From positions 1-13,873 of the forward strand of contig CAYLHF010000054.1 of the NCBI GenBank assembly GCA_964383365.1: DNA of 13,873 bases, written 5' to 3'. The notes beneath the pieces are model-generated. The model worked only from the letters and a program-made list of their open reading frames with translations. It was not told where the DNA came from and made no database searches. Shown in pieces: positions 1 to 8,198 of this stretch; position 1 is the stretch's first letter, and every line of letters begins with the position of its first letter. This DNA comes from CAYLHF01 sp964383365. GTDB lineage: Bacteria; Bacteroidota; Rhodothermia; Rhodothermales; UBA10348. Made by a program: the position numbers and the translations under genes.

Positions 1-16
1 GGTTTCTTCCGAAACC
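1..16. other. Small inverted repeat at the window edge
   Basis: Bases 1-6 (GGTTTC) and 11-16 (GAAACC) are perfect inverted complements around a TTCC loop. The stem may extend to the left of the window. It could be the tail of a terminator for an upstream gene, but what follows (CGGGCCCAATTTC) is only weakly T-rich, so the function is uncertain. Confidence 0.25.
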
Positions 17-69
17 CGGGCCCAATTTCTTCATTCCAACAGTAACACGTCAGGAACCGGAAAGCTAAC

Positions 70-1218
70 ATGGCAGGAATAGGAACGCTGGCCGTTCATG
101 CAGGACAAGAGCCTGATCCGACCACCGGGGCCGTAATGACCCCCATCTACCAGACGTCTACGTATGCTCAGCGCGCTCCCGGCGATCATAAGGGGCACGA
201 ATATGCACGCGTGACGAACCCGACGAGGAGTGCGCTCGAAGGAAATCTGGCAGCCCTGGAAAATGCATCGAACGCCATCTGTTTTTCGTCCGGTGTGGCG
301 GCGACGGATGCCATCGTCAAATGTCTCCGTCCGGGTGATCATATTATCGCTTCGAATGATCTCTACGGGGGCACATATCGATTGATGCGGGAAGTCTTTG
401 GTCCGTTCGGAATCGAATCCTCCTTCGTCAATATGTCCGAGTCGAATACGGTAGAGGCGGCATTCACAGACCGGACGAGGTTGCTCTGGATTGAGACGCC
501 GACGAATCCGTTATTGCGGGTGGTAGACATCCGGAATCTTTCGGAGATGGCCCACGCACACGGTGCCATTTCAGCGGTGGACAATACATTCGCGACTCCG
601 ATCCTTCAGAAACCGTTGGATTTGGGGGCAGACCTGGTGATGCATTCGACCACGAAATTTCTGGGCGGACATTCGGATGTCATCGGAGGTGTCGTCTGCA
701 CAAACAGCGAGGAGTGGGATGAGCGGCTCCGCTTTCTGATCAAGAGTGCGGGTGCCGTTCCTGGACCGATGGATTGTTTCCTCACACTGAGAGGAACGAA
801 AACTCTTCACCTCCGAATGGAGCGCCACTCCGAAAATGGCCTCGCCATTGCACGGTACCTGGAAAATCATCAGAAAATCGCCCGGGTCAATTATCCCGGA
901 CTCGAGAGTAATGCAGGGCATGTGATCGCGCGAGCGCAGATGACGGCTTACGGCGGCATGCTGTCCTTCCTACTCAGGGATGATTCGATGGATTCTGCCC
1001 TGCGCATGCTCTCCGGAACCAACCTGTTTCTACTCGCAGAGAGTCTGGGTGGTGTGGAGAGCCTGATGAATCATCCGGCCAGCATGACGCACGCCTCTAT
1101 TCCGGCTGAAGAGCGCCGGGCGGCCGGTCTGGACGACACACTGATTCGGCTCTCTGTCGGGGTGGAAGATGTCGAAGATTTGATCGCCGATCTGGACGAA
1201 GCTTTGGATCGTCTGTGA
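70..1218 (+). CDS. Cystathionine gamma-synthase / gamma-lyase family PLP enzyme
   Basis: A cytoplasmic PLP-dependent enzyme of the Cys/Met metabolism family (fold type I), 382 aa, which is full length for MetB or MccB-type proteins. Visible motifs are YARVTNPT (45-52), the active-site tyrosine region LYGGTYR (98-104), the cofactor-binding aspartate D171 in AVDNTFATP, and the Schiff-base lysine K196 in HSTTKFLGGHSD. SLGGVESL (325-332) and the HASIP...RLSVGVED C-terminus are typical of the family. It either condenses an activated homoserine with cysteine (transsulfuration toward methionine) or cleaves cystathionine toward cysteine. The residues I can see do not separate synthase from lyase. The ATG at 70 gives the canonical N-terminus (TLAVHAGQEPDPTTGAV); a weak AGGA lies about 14 bases upstream. 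It converges with the minus-strand gene ending at 1244, with only 25 bp between them and no clear terminator there. Confidence 0.93.
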   Translation: MAGIGTLAVHAGQEPDPTTGAVMTPIYQTSTYAQRAPGDHKGHEYARVTNPTRSALEGNLAALENASNAICFSSGVAATDAIVKCLRPGDHIIASNDLYGGTYRLMREVFGPFGIESSFVNMSESNTVEAAFTDRTRLLWIETPTNPLLRVVDIRNLSEMAHAHGAISAVDNTFATPILQKPLDLGADLVMHSTTKFLGGHSDVIGGVVCTNSEEWDERLRFLIKSAGAVPGPMDCFLTLRGTKTLHLRMERHSENGLAIARYLENHQKIARVNYPGLESNAGHVIARAQMTAYGGMLSFLLRDDSMDSALRMLSGTNLFLLAESLGGVESLMNHPASMTHASIPAEERRAAGLDDTLIRLSVGVEDVEDLIADLDEALDRL

Positions 1219-1243
1219 CGGATTCTGGCCGTAGCTGCTGCGT

Positions 1244-2170
1244 TCAGTATGTGTACTCCACGGAAAAAAACCAGTCGTTGGATACGATGGTATTCCGGCC
1301 GGTCGGAGTGGAGAAACCCTGTATGCCGACACCCAACCCAAATCCTGGATAGAAGGTCATTCCCACACCGGTCTTGAGCAGTCGCTGCCGGGTAGGAAGC
1401 GGATTACGGGGATCAAAGGTTTCGACCGGCTCCTCATTCGACCAGATACCGTGCAGGATTCCCTGGATCAAAACCCGGTCTCCGATAGTGAATCCCGCTT
1501 CGGCAAGAAAGACCCATTCGTCTCCATAATCCGGTTGCTGATCCGGGATGCATGCCTTTTTTGTTCGTCTCGGACAGTCTGTAACGGATGAAAGTCCGTA
1601 CGAGGCGGTGCGAACGCGGTAGGAGAGGTTGGCTTGAATATATCCGGGAAAAGGATACAGGCTCTGTCCGGCGCTGAGACCAAATTGCAGATTGGTCTGA
1701 CCACCTCCCAGGGCAGGTGTCTGGTTGCGCGTGTACCCCGTGGGTAGGTCAACGAAAAAAAGGGCGGCAACGGAGCGTCCGGTCTGCTGAATGCGTTCCG
1801 GCGACATGAATCCGTATCGGACACCGAACGATACGTTCCCGAATCCACGCGTCGCGAGTGAACCGGTATCGGTACGCACGTGGATTCTTTTCAGCGCAGT
1901 CTGCCCGATAACCGTGAGACGCTCAATTAATCCGTATTCGGCATAGAGGTAGAAGCTTCGGTCCAGAAACGCGTTTCCGGAAACATCTCTATCGTATGAC
2001 TTCTTCGCACCGCCTGCATCAAACTGGTCGGCCGCGGAACTCGTCCCGAGAGAAAACTTTACGTATGCATGACCCGGTGGTTGAGGCCATGCCTGTGCCT
2101 TCGAAACGTCCGTCACCCTCGGGCCAGCAACGAGAAACAGAATCAGAATCCTCGGAATCAGCCGTGACAT
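1244..2170 (-). CDS. Outer-membrane beta-barrel protein, function unknown
   Basis: A 308-aa exported protein that I cannot assign to a named family. The chosen ATG (2168-2170) gives a basic N-terminus, a hydrophobic core (about residues 7-16) and a plausible AQA/W signal-peptidase site near residue 27. An ORF start further upstream would overlap the preceding gene and hide the signal peptide. The mature part is rich in alternating aromatic/small strands and Gly/Tyr turns (for example FGNVSFGVRYGF, TNLQFGLSAGQSLYPF, GYIQANLSYRVR, VGMTFYPGFGLGVGIQGF). It ends in the aromatic tail FFSVEYTY, the usual signature for Bam-dependent barrels. Two cysteines (about 199 and 207, in DCPRRTKKAC) sit in a polar stretch and could form a loop disulfide. 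It resembles MetA-pathway/transporter-type barrels in general style only. It starts 19 bp after the fused E1 gene on the same strand, so the two are probably co-transcribed. Confidence 0.75.
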   Translation of the reverse strand: MSRLIPRILILFLVAGPRVTDVSKAQAWPQPPGHAYVKFSLGTSSAADQFDAGGAKKSYDRDVSGNAFLDRSFYLYAEYGLIERLTVIGQTALKRIHVRTDTGSLATRGFGNVSFGVRYGFMSPERIQQTGRSVAALFFVDLPTGYTRNQTPALGGGQTNLQFGLSAGQSLYPFPGYIQANLSYRVRTASYGLSSVTDCPRRTKKACIPDQQPDYGDEWVFLAEAGFTIGDRVLIQGILHGIWSNEEPVETFDPRNPLPTRQRLLKTGVGMTFYPGFGLGVGIQGFSTPTGRNTIVSNDWFFSVEYTY

Positions 2171-2189
2171 GGCCCGGATTGGGCTGCCC

Positions 2190-4337
2190 TCAGTACCAGG
2201 CAAGAGACCGCGCCGCCTCCACGATATCATCTTCCTGAGGCAGAACGGCGCGTTCGAGTGGATCGGCAAACGGAATCTGGACAAATGCGCCCGCCAGCCT
2301 CTTCACCGGCGCATCCAGGTAACCAAATGCGCGGTCTCCAATCTGGGCAGCGATTTCTGCGCCGAAGCCAGCGAATTCATGATCTTCGTACACGACCAAC
2401 GCTCGATTGGTTTTACACACGCTTTCCAGAACGGTATCACTGTCGAGCGGGAGGATCGTTCTGAGATCGATAATCTCCACCGAAATACCCTCCTTTTCGA
2501 GTTGTCTTGCAGCAGAAACCGATTTGTGAACCATCATTCCATAGGAAACGATGGTCATGTCCGTTCCTTCCTGGACAACGCGTGCTTTTCCGAACGGCAG
2601 CAGGTAGTCGCTATTGGGTTCCGGACTGCGGGCGGCGGCCGATCTATAGAGGGCCTTGTGTTCCAGAAAAAGAACAGGGTCCTCCATCCGGATGGCCGCT
2701 TTCAGCAACCCTTTGGCGTCAGCCGCCGTGCTGGGCATCGCAATCTGGAATCCAGGCATGTGCCCGAAAATGGACTCAATATTTTGAGAGTGACAGAGCC
2801 CACCGTGAATATATCCTCCAACAGGAACGCGGACCACCATAGGACAGGCCCAGTTTCCATTCGAACGATATCTGAATGACGCGACCTGATTTCGGAGCAT
2901 CTGCATGGCCGGCCAGATGTAATCGCCAAACTGGATCTCGACTACCGGCTTGAAACCGGCGGCCGCAAACCCGACGGCCGTACCGATGATAGACGCTTCC
3001 GCGAGCGGAGAGTTGAAGCAGCGCTCAACACCAAAGCGATCCGTGAGGCCCCGTGTGGCCGTAAATACACCTCCTTTTCCGCCGGCGACATCCTCACCGT
3101 AGACGACAATCCGATCGTTCGCGACCATCTCTTCCGTGATGGCGTGGTTGATGGCATCGACGACGACGATAGGCTCACCAGCGGGCTGACTCGACTCATA
3201 CTGGAGCCCGAGATCACCTTCATGCAGCACATGCAACAGAGCTGTTTCCGGATCCGGGTCATCTTCTTTCTCTGCCTGGAGCGCAGCCTCATCTACGGCG
3301 TCGGAGACTTCTTTGCGCATGGCGTTAATGCGATCATCGTCCAGAATTCCGGCATCCTTGAGATGTCGCTCCATGATCAACAGCGGATCCTCGTGTCGAT
3401 CGGCCTCGAGTTCTTCCGGTGTCCGATATTTGGCATGATTATCAGATGATGAATGCGGAAGAAGTCGCACGACCTCCGCCACCAGGCAAATGGGGCCTTT
3501 CCCGGAACGAATATGCTCGATGGCGGCCTTTGCCACGGCGTACGTCTGGAAGAAATCGGTTCCGTCTACGTGGGCCCGGGTCAACCCCTCGTACCCTTTT
3601 GCCAGTTTGAAGGAGGATCCTCCGGCTGTCTGCTCCTTGACGGGCACCGATATCGCGTAGCCGTTGTCCTGTACGACGAACATGACCGGGGCGCCGGAGC
3701 GCGCTGCCCAGTTAAGTGATTCGTGGAAATCACCCTGAGACGTCGCACCGTCCCCGCACGAACAGTAGACATAGGCGTCCGTTTTTTCACGCTGGAGGGC
3801 CAGCCCGACGCCTACGGCCGGAAGGAATTGAGCCCCTACGGACGAGGAGATCGGTAAAATATTTCGTTCCGGGTGACTGTAGTGTTCTGCCATCTGTCTA
3901 CCACCAGAGCTGCCGTCGGAGGCCTTTGCCAGATGAAGTAACATGACTTCCTCGGCTGTCCCGCCAAGCATGAGATACATCGTGAGATCCCGGTAGTAAA
4001 AACTGAACCAGTCATGGCCGGGCGTTGAGAGAAGCCCCAGAGCTGCCTGCGCGGCTTCATGTCCTGCACAACCGATATGAAAAAATCCCTTGCCCTGTTT
4101 GAGTAACGTGAGCATCTTCTCGTCCAGACGCCTCGACGTGAGCATCGTGTGGTATACATCGACGAGGACATCGGCATCAAAATCGGCTGGTCCGACCGGA
4201 TCAACGTGTAAGTCTGTCACAAATCGGGTGGCCCCGTTGGTAGACACGGGGAGTACATCCGGTGCGACGGTATCCGACGCATCAGTTGTTGACACGGCCC
4301 GGGAAACGTTTGATTTGTCTTTTGCACTCTTGCCCAT
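2190..4337 (-). CDS. 2-oxoacid dehydrogenase E1 component, fused alpha/beta subunits
   Basis: The thiamine-diphosphate-dependent decarboxylase of a 2-oxoacid dehydrogenase complex, with both E1 subunits in one 715-aa chain. The alpha part (about 55-370) carries the TPP/Mg motif from GDGATSQGDF (195) to QDN (223-225) and the loop HSSSDNHAKYRTPEE (295-309). The beta part (about 389-715) carries YGEDVAGGKGGVF (413-425), PVGGYIHGG...HSQNIESIF (505-524) and the transketolase C-terminal domain (DLRTILPLDSDTV...VVYEDH). Sequence style fits branched-chain 2-oxoacid dehydrogenase, but pyruvate or another 2-oxoacid cannot be excluded. A polar Ser/Thr/Asp-rich extension of roughly 50 residues precedes the catalytic domain. 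I chose the ATG at 4337; an in-frame GTG at 4355 would add six residues. No E2 or E3 gene is in the window. A perfect TTGACA (4444-4439) lies upstream, but without a convincing -10 at normal spacing. The outer-membrane protein gene follows 19 bp downstream. Confidence 0.93.
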   Translation of the reverse strand: MGKSAKDKSNVSRAVSTTDASDTVAPDVLPVSTNGATRFVTDLHVDPVGPADFDADVLVDVYHTMLTSRRLDEKMLTLLKQGKGFFHIGCAGHEAAQAALGLLSTPGHDWFSFYYRDLTMYLMLGGTAEEVMLLHLAKASDGSSGGRQMAEHYSHPERNILPISSSVGAQFLPAVGVGLALQREKTDAYVYCSCGDGATSQGDFHESLNWAARSGAPVMFVVQDNGYAISVPVKEQTAGGSSFKLAKGYEGLTRAHVDGTDFFQTYAVAKAAIEHIRSGKGPICLVAEVVRLLPHSSSDNHAKYRTPEELEADRHEDPLLIMERHLKDAGILDDDRINAMRKEVSDAVDEAALQAEKEDDPDPETALLHVLHEGDLGLQYESSQPAGEPIVVVDAINHAITEEMVANDRIVVYGEDVAGGKGGVFTATRGLTDRFGVERCFNSPLAEASIIGTAVGFAAAGFKPVVEIQFGDYIWPAMQMLRNQVASFRYRSNGNWACPMVVRVPVGGYIHGGLCHSQNIESIFGHMPGFQIAMPSTAADAKGLLKAAIRMEDPVLFLEHKALYRSAAARSPEPNSDYLLPFGKARVVQEGTDMTIVSYGMMVHKSVSAARQLEKEGISVEIIDLRTILPLDSDTVLESVCKTNRALVVYEDHEFAGFGAEIAAQIGDRAFGYLDAPVKRLAGAFVQIPFADPLERAVLPQEDDIVEAARSLAWY

Positions 4338-4442
4338 ATCGTTTACTCGTACCACGTCCCCAGTTCAGCGATCTTCAGCTACATACGACAGAGCATACTA
4401 TTTTGTTTGCGATTCCTACCCGTTTTGACCGTGAATCTTGTC

Positions 4443-4470
4443 AAAAAAGCGCTTCCAGCAACCGGAGCGC
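4443..4470 (-). terminator. Rho-independent terminator after the histidine kinase gene
   Basis: Read on the minus strand, GCGC-TCC pairs with GGA-(A)-GCGC around a seven-base loop. This makes a 7-bp stem with one bulged A, followed directly by six Ts. It begins 12 bases after the kinase stop codon, the expected position for ending the two-component transcript before the E1 gene. Confidence 0.6.
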
Positions 4471-4482
4471 ACTGACCAAAAA

Positions 4483-5958
4483 TCACGCGTTCTGTAGCGT
4501 ATCGGAGGCTTCTTCAGGCGCGAACGCTATTTCGAACCAGAACCGGGTACCGCTCCCTGATATGCTCTCCACATTGATCGTCTCACCGTGGGCGTGCAGG
4601 ATCTGTTTGACGATACTCAGTCCGAGCCCCGTGCCACCACTCTTACGGCTTCTGTCTGGATCTACGCGATGAAACCGCTCGAAAATCCTCTCCAGATGCT
4701 CTTCAGGGATTCCTCGACCGGTATCGACGACTTCAACCCGCACTTTTTCTCCGTGCCTCCTGAACCGGCACCGAACGCTGCCTTCGTCGGAGTAGGCAAT
4801 TGCGTTGTCTACCAGATTGATCAACACCTGCCTCATCCGGCTTCGATCCGCGCACACGTGCACAGGAGCGTTCTCGAAGACGAGTTCAAGTCCCTTGCGC
4901 TCGGCTTTTTCATGAAGCAATTCATGCACATCGAGACTCAACTCACGGAGTTCGAATACCGTGGACTTGATGAGGTCCTCCCGATATTCAAGCCGAGCGA
5001 TCTCGATCAAGTCGCTGAACAGATTATTAAGCCGTTCGAGATTGGAGAGGCCCTTTTCGGCGTACAGTTTCCGCTGAGCAGCTTTCAGAGAGCCGGATGC
5101 GAGGGCTTCCAGATAACCACCGATCGAAAAAATCGGATTTCGAACTTCGTGGGACACGTTGCCGATGAATTCATTCTGCAATTGAGCCATTCGCTGCAGT
5201 TCTTCTATTTTTTCTTTGAACGCATCCGACATATGGTTCAGGCTTTCGGCCAGGTCCTGAAATTCCGCCGCGCGGGACTCGACCAGGATCTCTTCGTCCA
5301 GATCGCCCTCGCTGATACTTCGTGCGCTGTTCCGAATGGAGATGAGCGGTTGCGTAACCTGCTGAGAGGCGACCCAGCTTCCGAACAGAGCAAGAAAGAG
5401 AGCCATTACCATGGCGGCCAACATCGTGGTCTGGAGTCTTGTTATCAGAGACACCAGCGGGGGTTGCGGCTCGCCTACCCGCACGGTGAGCCCGGACCCC
5501 GGTCGAAAAATGGCGACATAGAACATGGTCTCGCCATCGGTGTCTCTTTCGACAAAGTTGAATTCATTCGGGTTGTCGAAGTGCATTTCTTCGCGCTCAA
5601 GCAGATGGCCGTCGCTCATGAGCCGGTTTCCCCTCATATCAAGAATCAACGAGTCGTCGTCTACGACGGTAATCCGCAGATCCGAAAACCGAGCCAGATT
5701 CCTGGTATCCCGCAACCGTGTACCTGTGGAAGACTCAGATTCGAGTACGTCGGCCACTCGCGTTGCTTCCTGAAAGAGCGTCTGGCGGAAGGCGATATGG
5801 ACTTCGTTGCTAAGGACGAACGTGACGTAAATGCCGACCGCGACTACCGCAATGCCGATAAAAAAGAGGAAAGTCAAAATCATCCACGTCTGTGTGGATG
5901 CGCGCGAAGGAAACGCACGAACAAACAGCCGCGCCAGGGTCGAGCGAATGCCGGACAT
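4483..5958 (-). CDS. Membrane sensor histidine kinase (HAMP-HisKA-HATPase)
   Basis: The sensor of a two-component system, 491 aa. Two transmembrane segments (about 26-48 and 172-196) bracket an extracytoplasmic domain of about 120 residues with no obvious known fold. A HAMP linker follows (about 197-250). The dimerisation/phosphoacceptor domain has the H-box FIGNVSHEVRNPIFSI, with the phosphorylated histidine at H270. The ATPase domain has the N-box LINLVDNAIAYS (379-390), the G1 box VDTGRGIP (411-418), the F-box IFERF and the G2 box GGTGLGLSIV (441-450). No PAS domain is visible. The architecture is that of PhoR/ResE/BaeS-like kinases that signal to OmpR-family regulators. Its partner is almost certainly the regulator ending 78 bp upstream (6037). 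The signal sensed cannot be read from sequence. No strong Shine-Dalgarno precedes the ATG at 5958. Confidence 0.93.
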   Translation of the reverse strand: MSGIRSTLARLFVRAFPSRASTQTWMILTFLFFIGIAVVAVGIYVTFVLSNEVHIAFRQTLFQEATRVADVLESESSTGTRLRDTRNLARFSDLRITVVDDDSLILDMRGNRLMSDGHLLEREEMHFDNPNEFNFVERDTDGETMFYVAIFRPGSGLTVRVGEPQPPLVSLITRLQTTMLAAMVMALFLALFGSWVASQQVTQPLISIRNSARSISEGDLDEEILVESRAAEFQDLAESLNHMSDAFKEKIEELQRMAQLQNEFIGNVSHEVRNPIFSIGGYLEALASGSLKAAQRKLYAEKGLSNLERLNNLFSDLIEIARLEYREDLIKSTVFELRELSLDVHELLHEKAERKGLELVFENAPVHVCADRSRMRQVLINLVDNAIAYSDEGSVRCRFRRHGEKVRVEVVDTGRGIPEEHLERIFERFHRVDPDRSRKSGGTGLGLSIVKQILHAHGETINVESISGSGTRFWFEIAFAPEEASDTLQNA

Positions 5959-6036
5959 GAGAATTCGGATCTTGGAGAGATCGAAACGAGGACCGGGTCG
6001 CCCCGGGTCACGCGTCTACGACGGGTTCGAAACAGT

Positions 6037-6747
6037 CTACTCTTCCGTGGTACCCTCTTGGACGAACCGATATCCAACACCCCGAACCGTCTGAATGTGC
6101 TGGGCGAAGGACCCCAGTTTTTCGCGAAGGTTCTTAATATGTGCATCGACCGTTCGTTCGGTCACCATCATGGCGTCTTTCCAGATGGTTTCGAGGAGCT
6201 GTTGCCGGGTAAATGCTTTACGAGGATGTCGAACGAGATACCTGACGAGTTCGAACTCCGTCAGGGTGAGTCCCAGATCTTTACCTTCGAGCGAGGCGCG
6301 ATACTCGTCTTCAAAAATCGTCAGATTGTGAACCTGAAGGGTTCGACTCTCTTCGATACCCGAGCGTCTCAGAACAGCCTTCACGTGGGCGACGATCACC
6401 TGCGGAGAAACAGGCTTGGTCAGATACGCATCAGCCCCCATCATGAGTCCCCTGATCTGGTCATCTTCTTCGCTCTTCGCCGAGAGGAAAATGATCGGAA
6501 TGGTCTCCGTTTCAACGCGGGCCCGGAGTCGCCGGCATATCTCATAGCCATCCATCTCCGGCAGCATGATATCGAGCACAATCAGGTCAATTTCTGGATT
6601 GGCCTTTTCGAGGGCCTCATTTCCGGTATAGGCTTTGTGGACGTTGAATCCCTCCTGAGAGAGGAAATGACCCACAACTTCAACGATATCTTCCTCGTCA
6701 TCAACGAGTAGGATGTGGAGTTCAGAAGGATCGAAAGTACTTGCCAT
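6037..6747 (-). CDS. OmpR/PhoB-family response regulator
   Basis: A 236-aa cytoplasmic DNA-binding regulator. The receiver domain (about 10-127) shows the acidic pocket VDDEED (15-20), the phosphoacceptor D59 in VLDIMLPEMDG, the switch residue S89 in IIFLSAKS and the conserved K111 in LTKPVSP. The C-terminal winged-helix domain (about 137-232) has the family pattern LTLTEFELVRYLVRHP...RQQLLETIW...RTVDAHIKNLREKL...VRGVGYRF. The ATG at 6747 is chosen because the domain begins right after it; the open frame continues upstream across the intergenic region into alr without homology. The kinase gene follows after 78 bp and should be co-transcribed. The upstream 142 bp separating it from alr hold a GC-rich dyad that may be regulatory. 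Target genes are unknown. Confidence 0.93.
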   Translation of the reverse strand: MASTFDPSELHILLVDDEEDIVEVVGHFLSQEGFNVHKAYTGNEALEKANPEIDLIVLDIMLPEMDGYEICRRLRARVETETIPIIFLSAKSEEDDQIRGLMMGADAYLTKPVSPQVIVAHVKAVLRRSGIEESRTLQVHNLTIFEDEYRASLEGKDLGLTLTEFELVRYLVRHPRKAFTRQQLLETIWKDAMMVTERTVDAHIKNLREKLGSFAQHIQTVRGVGYRFVQEGTTEE

Positions 6748-6794
6748 GGCGCGTCTTCTTACGGTAGGTAGGGCGGCTATTAGGGTAAATTCGT

Positions 6795-6809
6795 CGGCGC
6801 CGGGCGCCG
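6795..6809. promoter_or_regulatory. GC-rich 7+7 dyad upstream of the response regulator gene
   Basis: CGGCGCC (6795-6801) and GGCGCCG (6803-6809) are perfect inverted repeats around one base. They lie 48-62 bp before the regulator's ATG at 6747. This could be an operator or only a small hairpin in the leader. No binding protein can be named from the sequence. Confidence 0.25.
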
Positions 6810-6856
6810 TCATCGAATACTTATCGGGCACTCGAGCTGTGGAATATACTACTTTC

Positions 6857-6879
6857 CAGAAGAAAACGGCCATTCGGCC
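6857..6879 (-). terminator. Weak candidate terminator after alr
   Basis: On the minus strand, GGCC-GAAT-GGCC (6879-6868) is followed by GTTTTCTTCT, beginning 10 bases after the alr stop. The stem is only four base pairs, so it may be inactive, and alr could read through into the regulator gene. Confidence 0.25.
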
Positions 6880-6889
6880 TGAAATCCCG

Positions 6890-8002
6890 TCAGACGTAAA
6901 TTCTGGGTACGCGTCTGGAAACGCCGCACAGGATTTCGTACGGGATCGTGTCGGCCAGGATCGCCAGATCCATAACGGACGTAGCATCGTCTCCGAACAG
7001 AGTCGCTTCCGTCCCGGGCGTAATTGATGTTCCCGGTCCATCCGGTGTACCCAGATCGACCATCATCATGTCCATGCACACCGTTCCGACAACCGGGTAG
7101 CGGTCTCCATTGATCGAGACGGCAGATTTTCCTCCCAGTCTACGTGGATATCCGTCTGCGTATCCGGCCCCGAGGGTAGCGATGAGTCGATCCGTCGGAG
7201 CAGACCATCTGCCTCCATATGAGACGGGACTACCGGCGGCCACCCGCCTGATCTGATAGATCATCGAAGAAAGTGACATCGTCTGCAGGAGGCCCGTGCT
7301 GCCTGCACGTTCCGGTAATCGAAGTGCTCCGAACAGGCCGATTCCGATTCGGGCCGCCGATACAATAGACGGATCGATACTCTCAGGAAAATTAAAGATA
7401 GCCGAAGTGCTGGCGACGTGGACTTCGGCCGGGGCTTCACCGAAAGCACCCAGGATTTGACTGAAGAGGTCCCACTGCCGACGCGACACCGACTGATCGA
7501 GAGTACTCGCACTCGCGAGATGCGTCCACACGGATGCAAGAGTGAGTCCATCCTGTTTTTCGACGGATCGAACGAGGCTGACCGCACGGTTTGGCTCCAC
7601 TCCCAGACGGTGCATACCGGTATCCATGTTGACGTGAACACGAACACCGGTCGAATGATCGAGCGCTTCTCGATCCGATTCGGAGACCACGACGGCGTCC
7701 AGATCGTAGGCCTCATATGCCGGAGCCGACGCCTCGCTTGGAGGTGCAAAAACGATCACCGGCTCATTTACGCCTGACTCTCGCAACTCGATCGCTTCGG
7801 GCACGGTGGCGACAGCAAATCGGTCGATTCCGATTGCCCGTAGTTCGCTGGCAACTCGAATGCTCCCGTGTCCATACGCATTGGCTTTGACGACCGCAAT
7901 AATGGATAAACCAGGAGTCCGTTTCCGAATCTGGCGAACGTTGTGACGTAGATTCGAACAGTCTATGATCGCCGTTACCGGTGCGAACGGAGTGGTTGAC
8001 AT
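6890..8002 (-). CDS. alr: Alanine racemase
   Basis: A PLP-dependent racemase interconverting L- and D-alanine to supply D-Ala for peptidoglycan; 370 aa, normal for the family. The N-terminal TIM-barrel carries the PLP lysine K39 in AVVKANAYGHG and Y43. R132 lies in MHRLGV. The C-terminal domain carries the opposite-face catalytic base Y262 (SPVSYGG), GAGYADGYPR (278-287) and the substrate-contacting CMDMMMVD (309-316). The protein ends normally with GVSRRVPRIYV. The ATG at 8002 gives the usual short N-terminus; a start 14 codons further upstream adds nothing recognisable. It is transcribed divergently from the DPP IV gene and lies 142 bp upstream of the response regulator on the same strand. 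The partner enzyme, D-Ala-D-Ala ligase, is encoded on the other strand at about 11.9-13.1 kb. Confidence 0.96.
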   Translation of the reverse strand: MSTTPFAPVTAIIDCSNLRHNVRQIRKRTPGLSIIAVVKANAYGHGSIRVASELRAIGIDRFAVATVPEAIELRESGVNEPVIVFAPPSEASAPAYEAYDLDAVVVSESDREALDHSTGVRVHVNMDTGMHRLGVEPNRAVSLVRSVEKQDGLTLASVWTHLASASTLDQSVSRRQWDLFSQILGAFGEAPAEVHVASTSAIFNFPESIDPSIVSAARIGIGLFGALRLPERAGSTGLLQTMSLSSMIYQIRRVAAGSPVSYGGRWSAPTDRLIATLGAGYADGYPRRLGGKSAVSINGDRYPVVGTVCMDMMMVDLGTPDGPGTSITPGTEATLFGDDATSVMDLAILADTIPYEILCGVSRRVPRIYV

Positions 8003-8130
8003 GGGTTTTAAGCTCGATTGGTTTCGCCAATGTAAACACGGCACGTCCCGTTGACGAGGCCCGCTTTGTGGAGAGCGTGCAAACTCTCGCGTCCGGAGTG
8101 ATCGTGTCAGAAACCTATTTCAAACAGGCG

Positions 8131-8138
8131 TACCTTTG
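8131..8138 (+). promoter_or_regulatory. Candidate Bacteroidota-type -7 promoter element
   Basis: TACCTTTG matches the TAnnTTTG -7 box used by Bacteroidota housekeeping sigma factors and lies 60 bp before the DPP IV ATG, in the alr/DPP IV divergent spacer. No clear TTTG -33 partner sits at the usual distance. Whether this organism uses that promoter type is not known. Confidence 0.3.
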
Positions 8139-8198
8139 ACCCGATCCAATTCGTGTGTTCCCGGTGCTACAGAAGACCAGATCCAGCCCAGTTCCAGG

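Noticed and set aside
1996..2879. Several plus-strand open frames of 80-236 codons antisense to the barrel protein and E1 genes.
   Set aside because: They are shadows of strongly supported minus-strand genes and show no domain or signal of their own.
4395..4444. A sigma70-like promoter for the E1 gene: perfect TTGACA at 4444-4439 with TAGGAA or TAGTAT downstream on the minus strand.
   Set aside because: TAGGAA is 20 bases from the TTGACA and TAGTAT is much further. The TTGACA also overlaps the T tract of the kinase terminator, so the match may be incidental.
4588..6711. A 707-codon plus-strand open frame antisense to both the histidine kinase and the response regulator.
   Set aside because: It overlaps two genes whose sense frames carry every expected catalytic motif, crosses their intergenic region, and encodes a protein with no recognisable domain. 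It is a by-product of codon usage on the sense strand.
8136..8198. An upstream TTG start for DPP IV adding 21 residues.
   Set aside because: It would place polar residues before an otherwise standard signal peptide starting at the ATG at 8199, and it overlaps a candidate promoter element.
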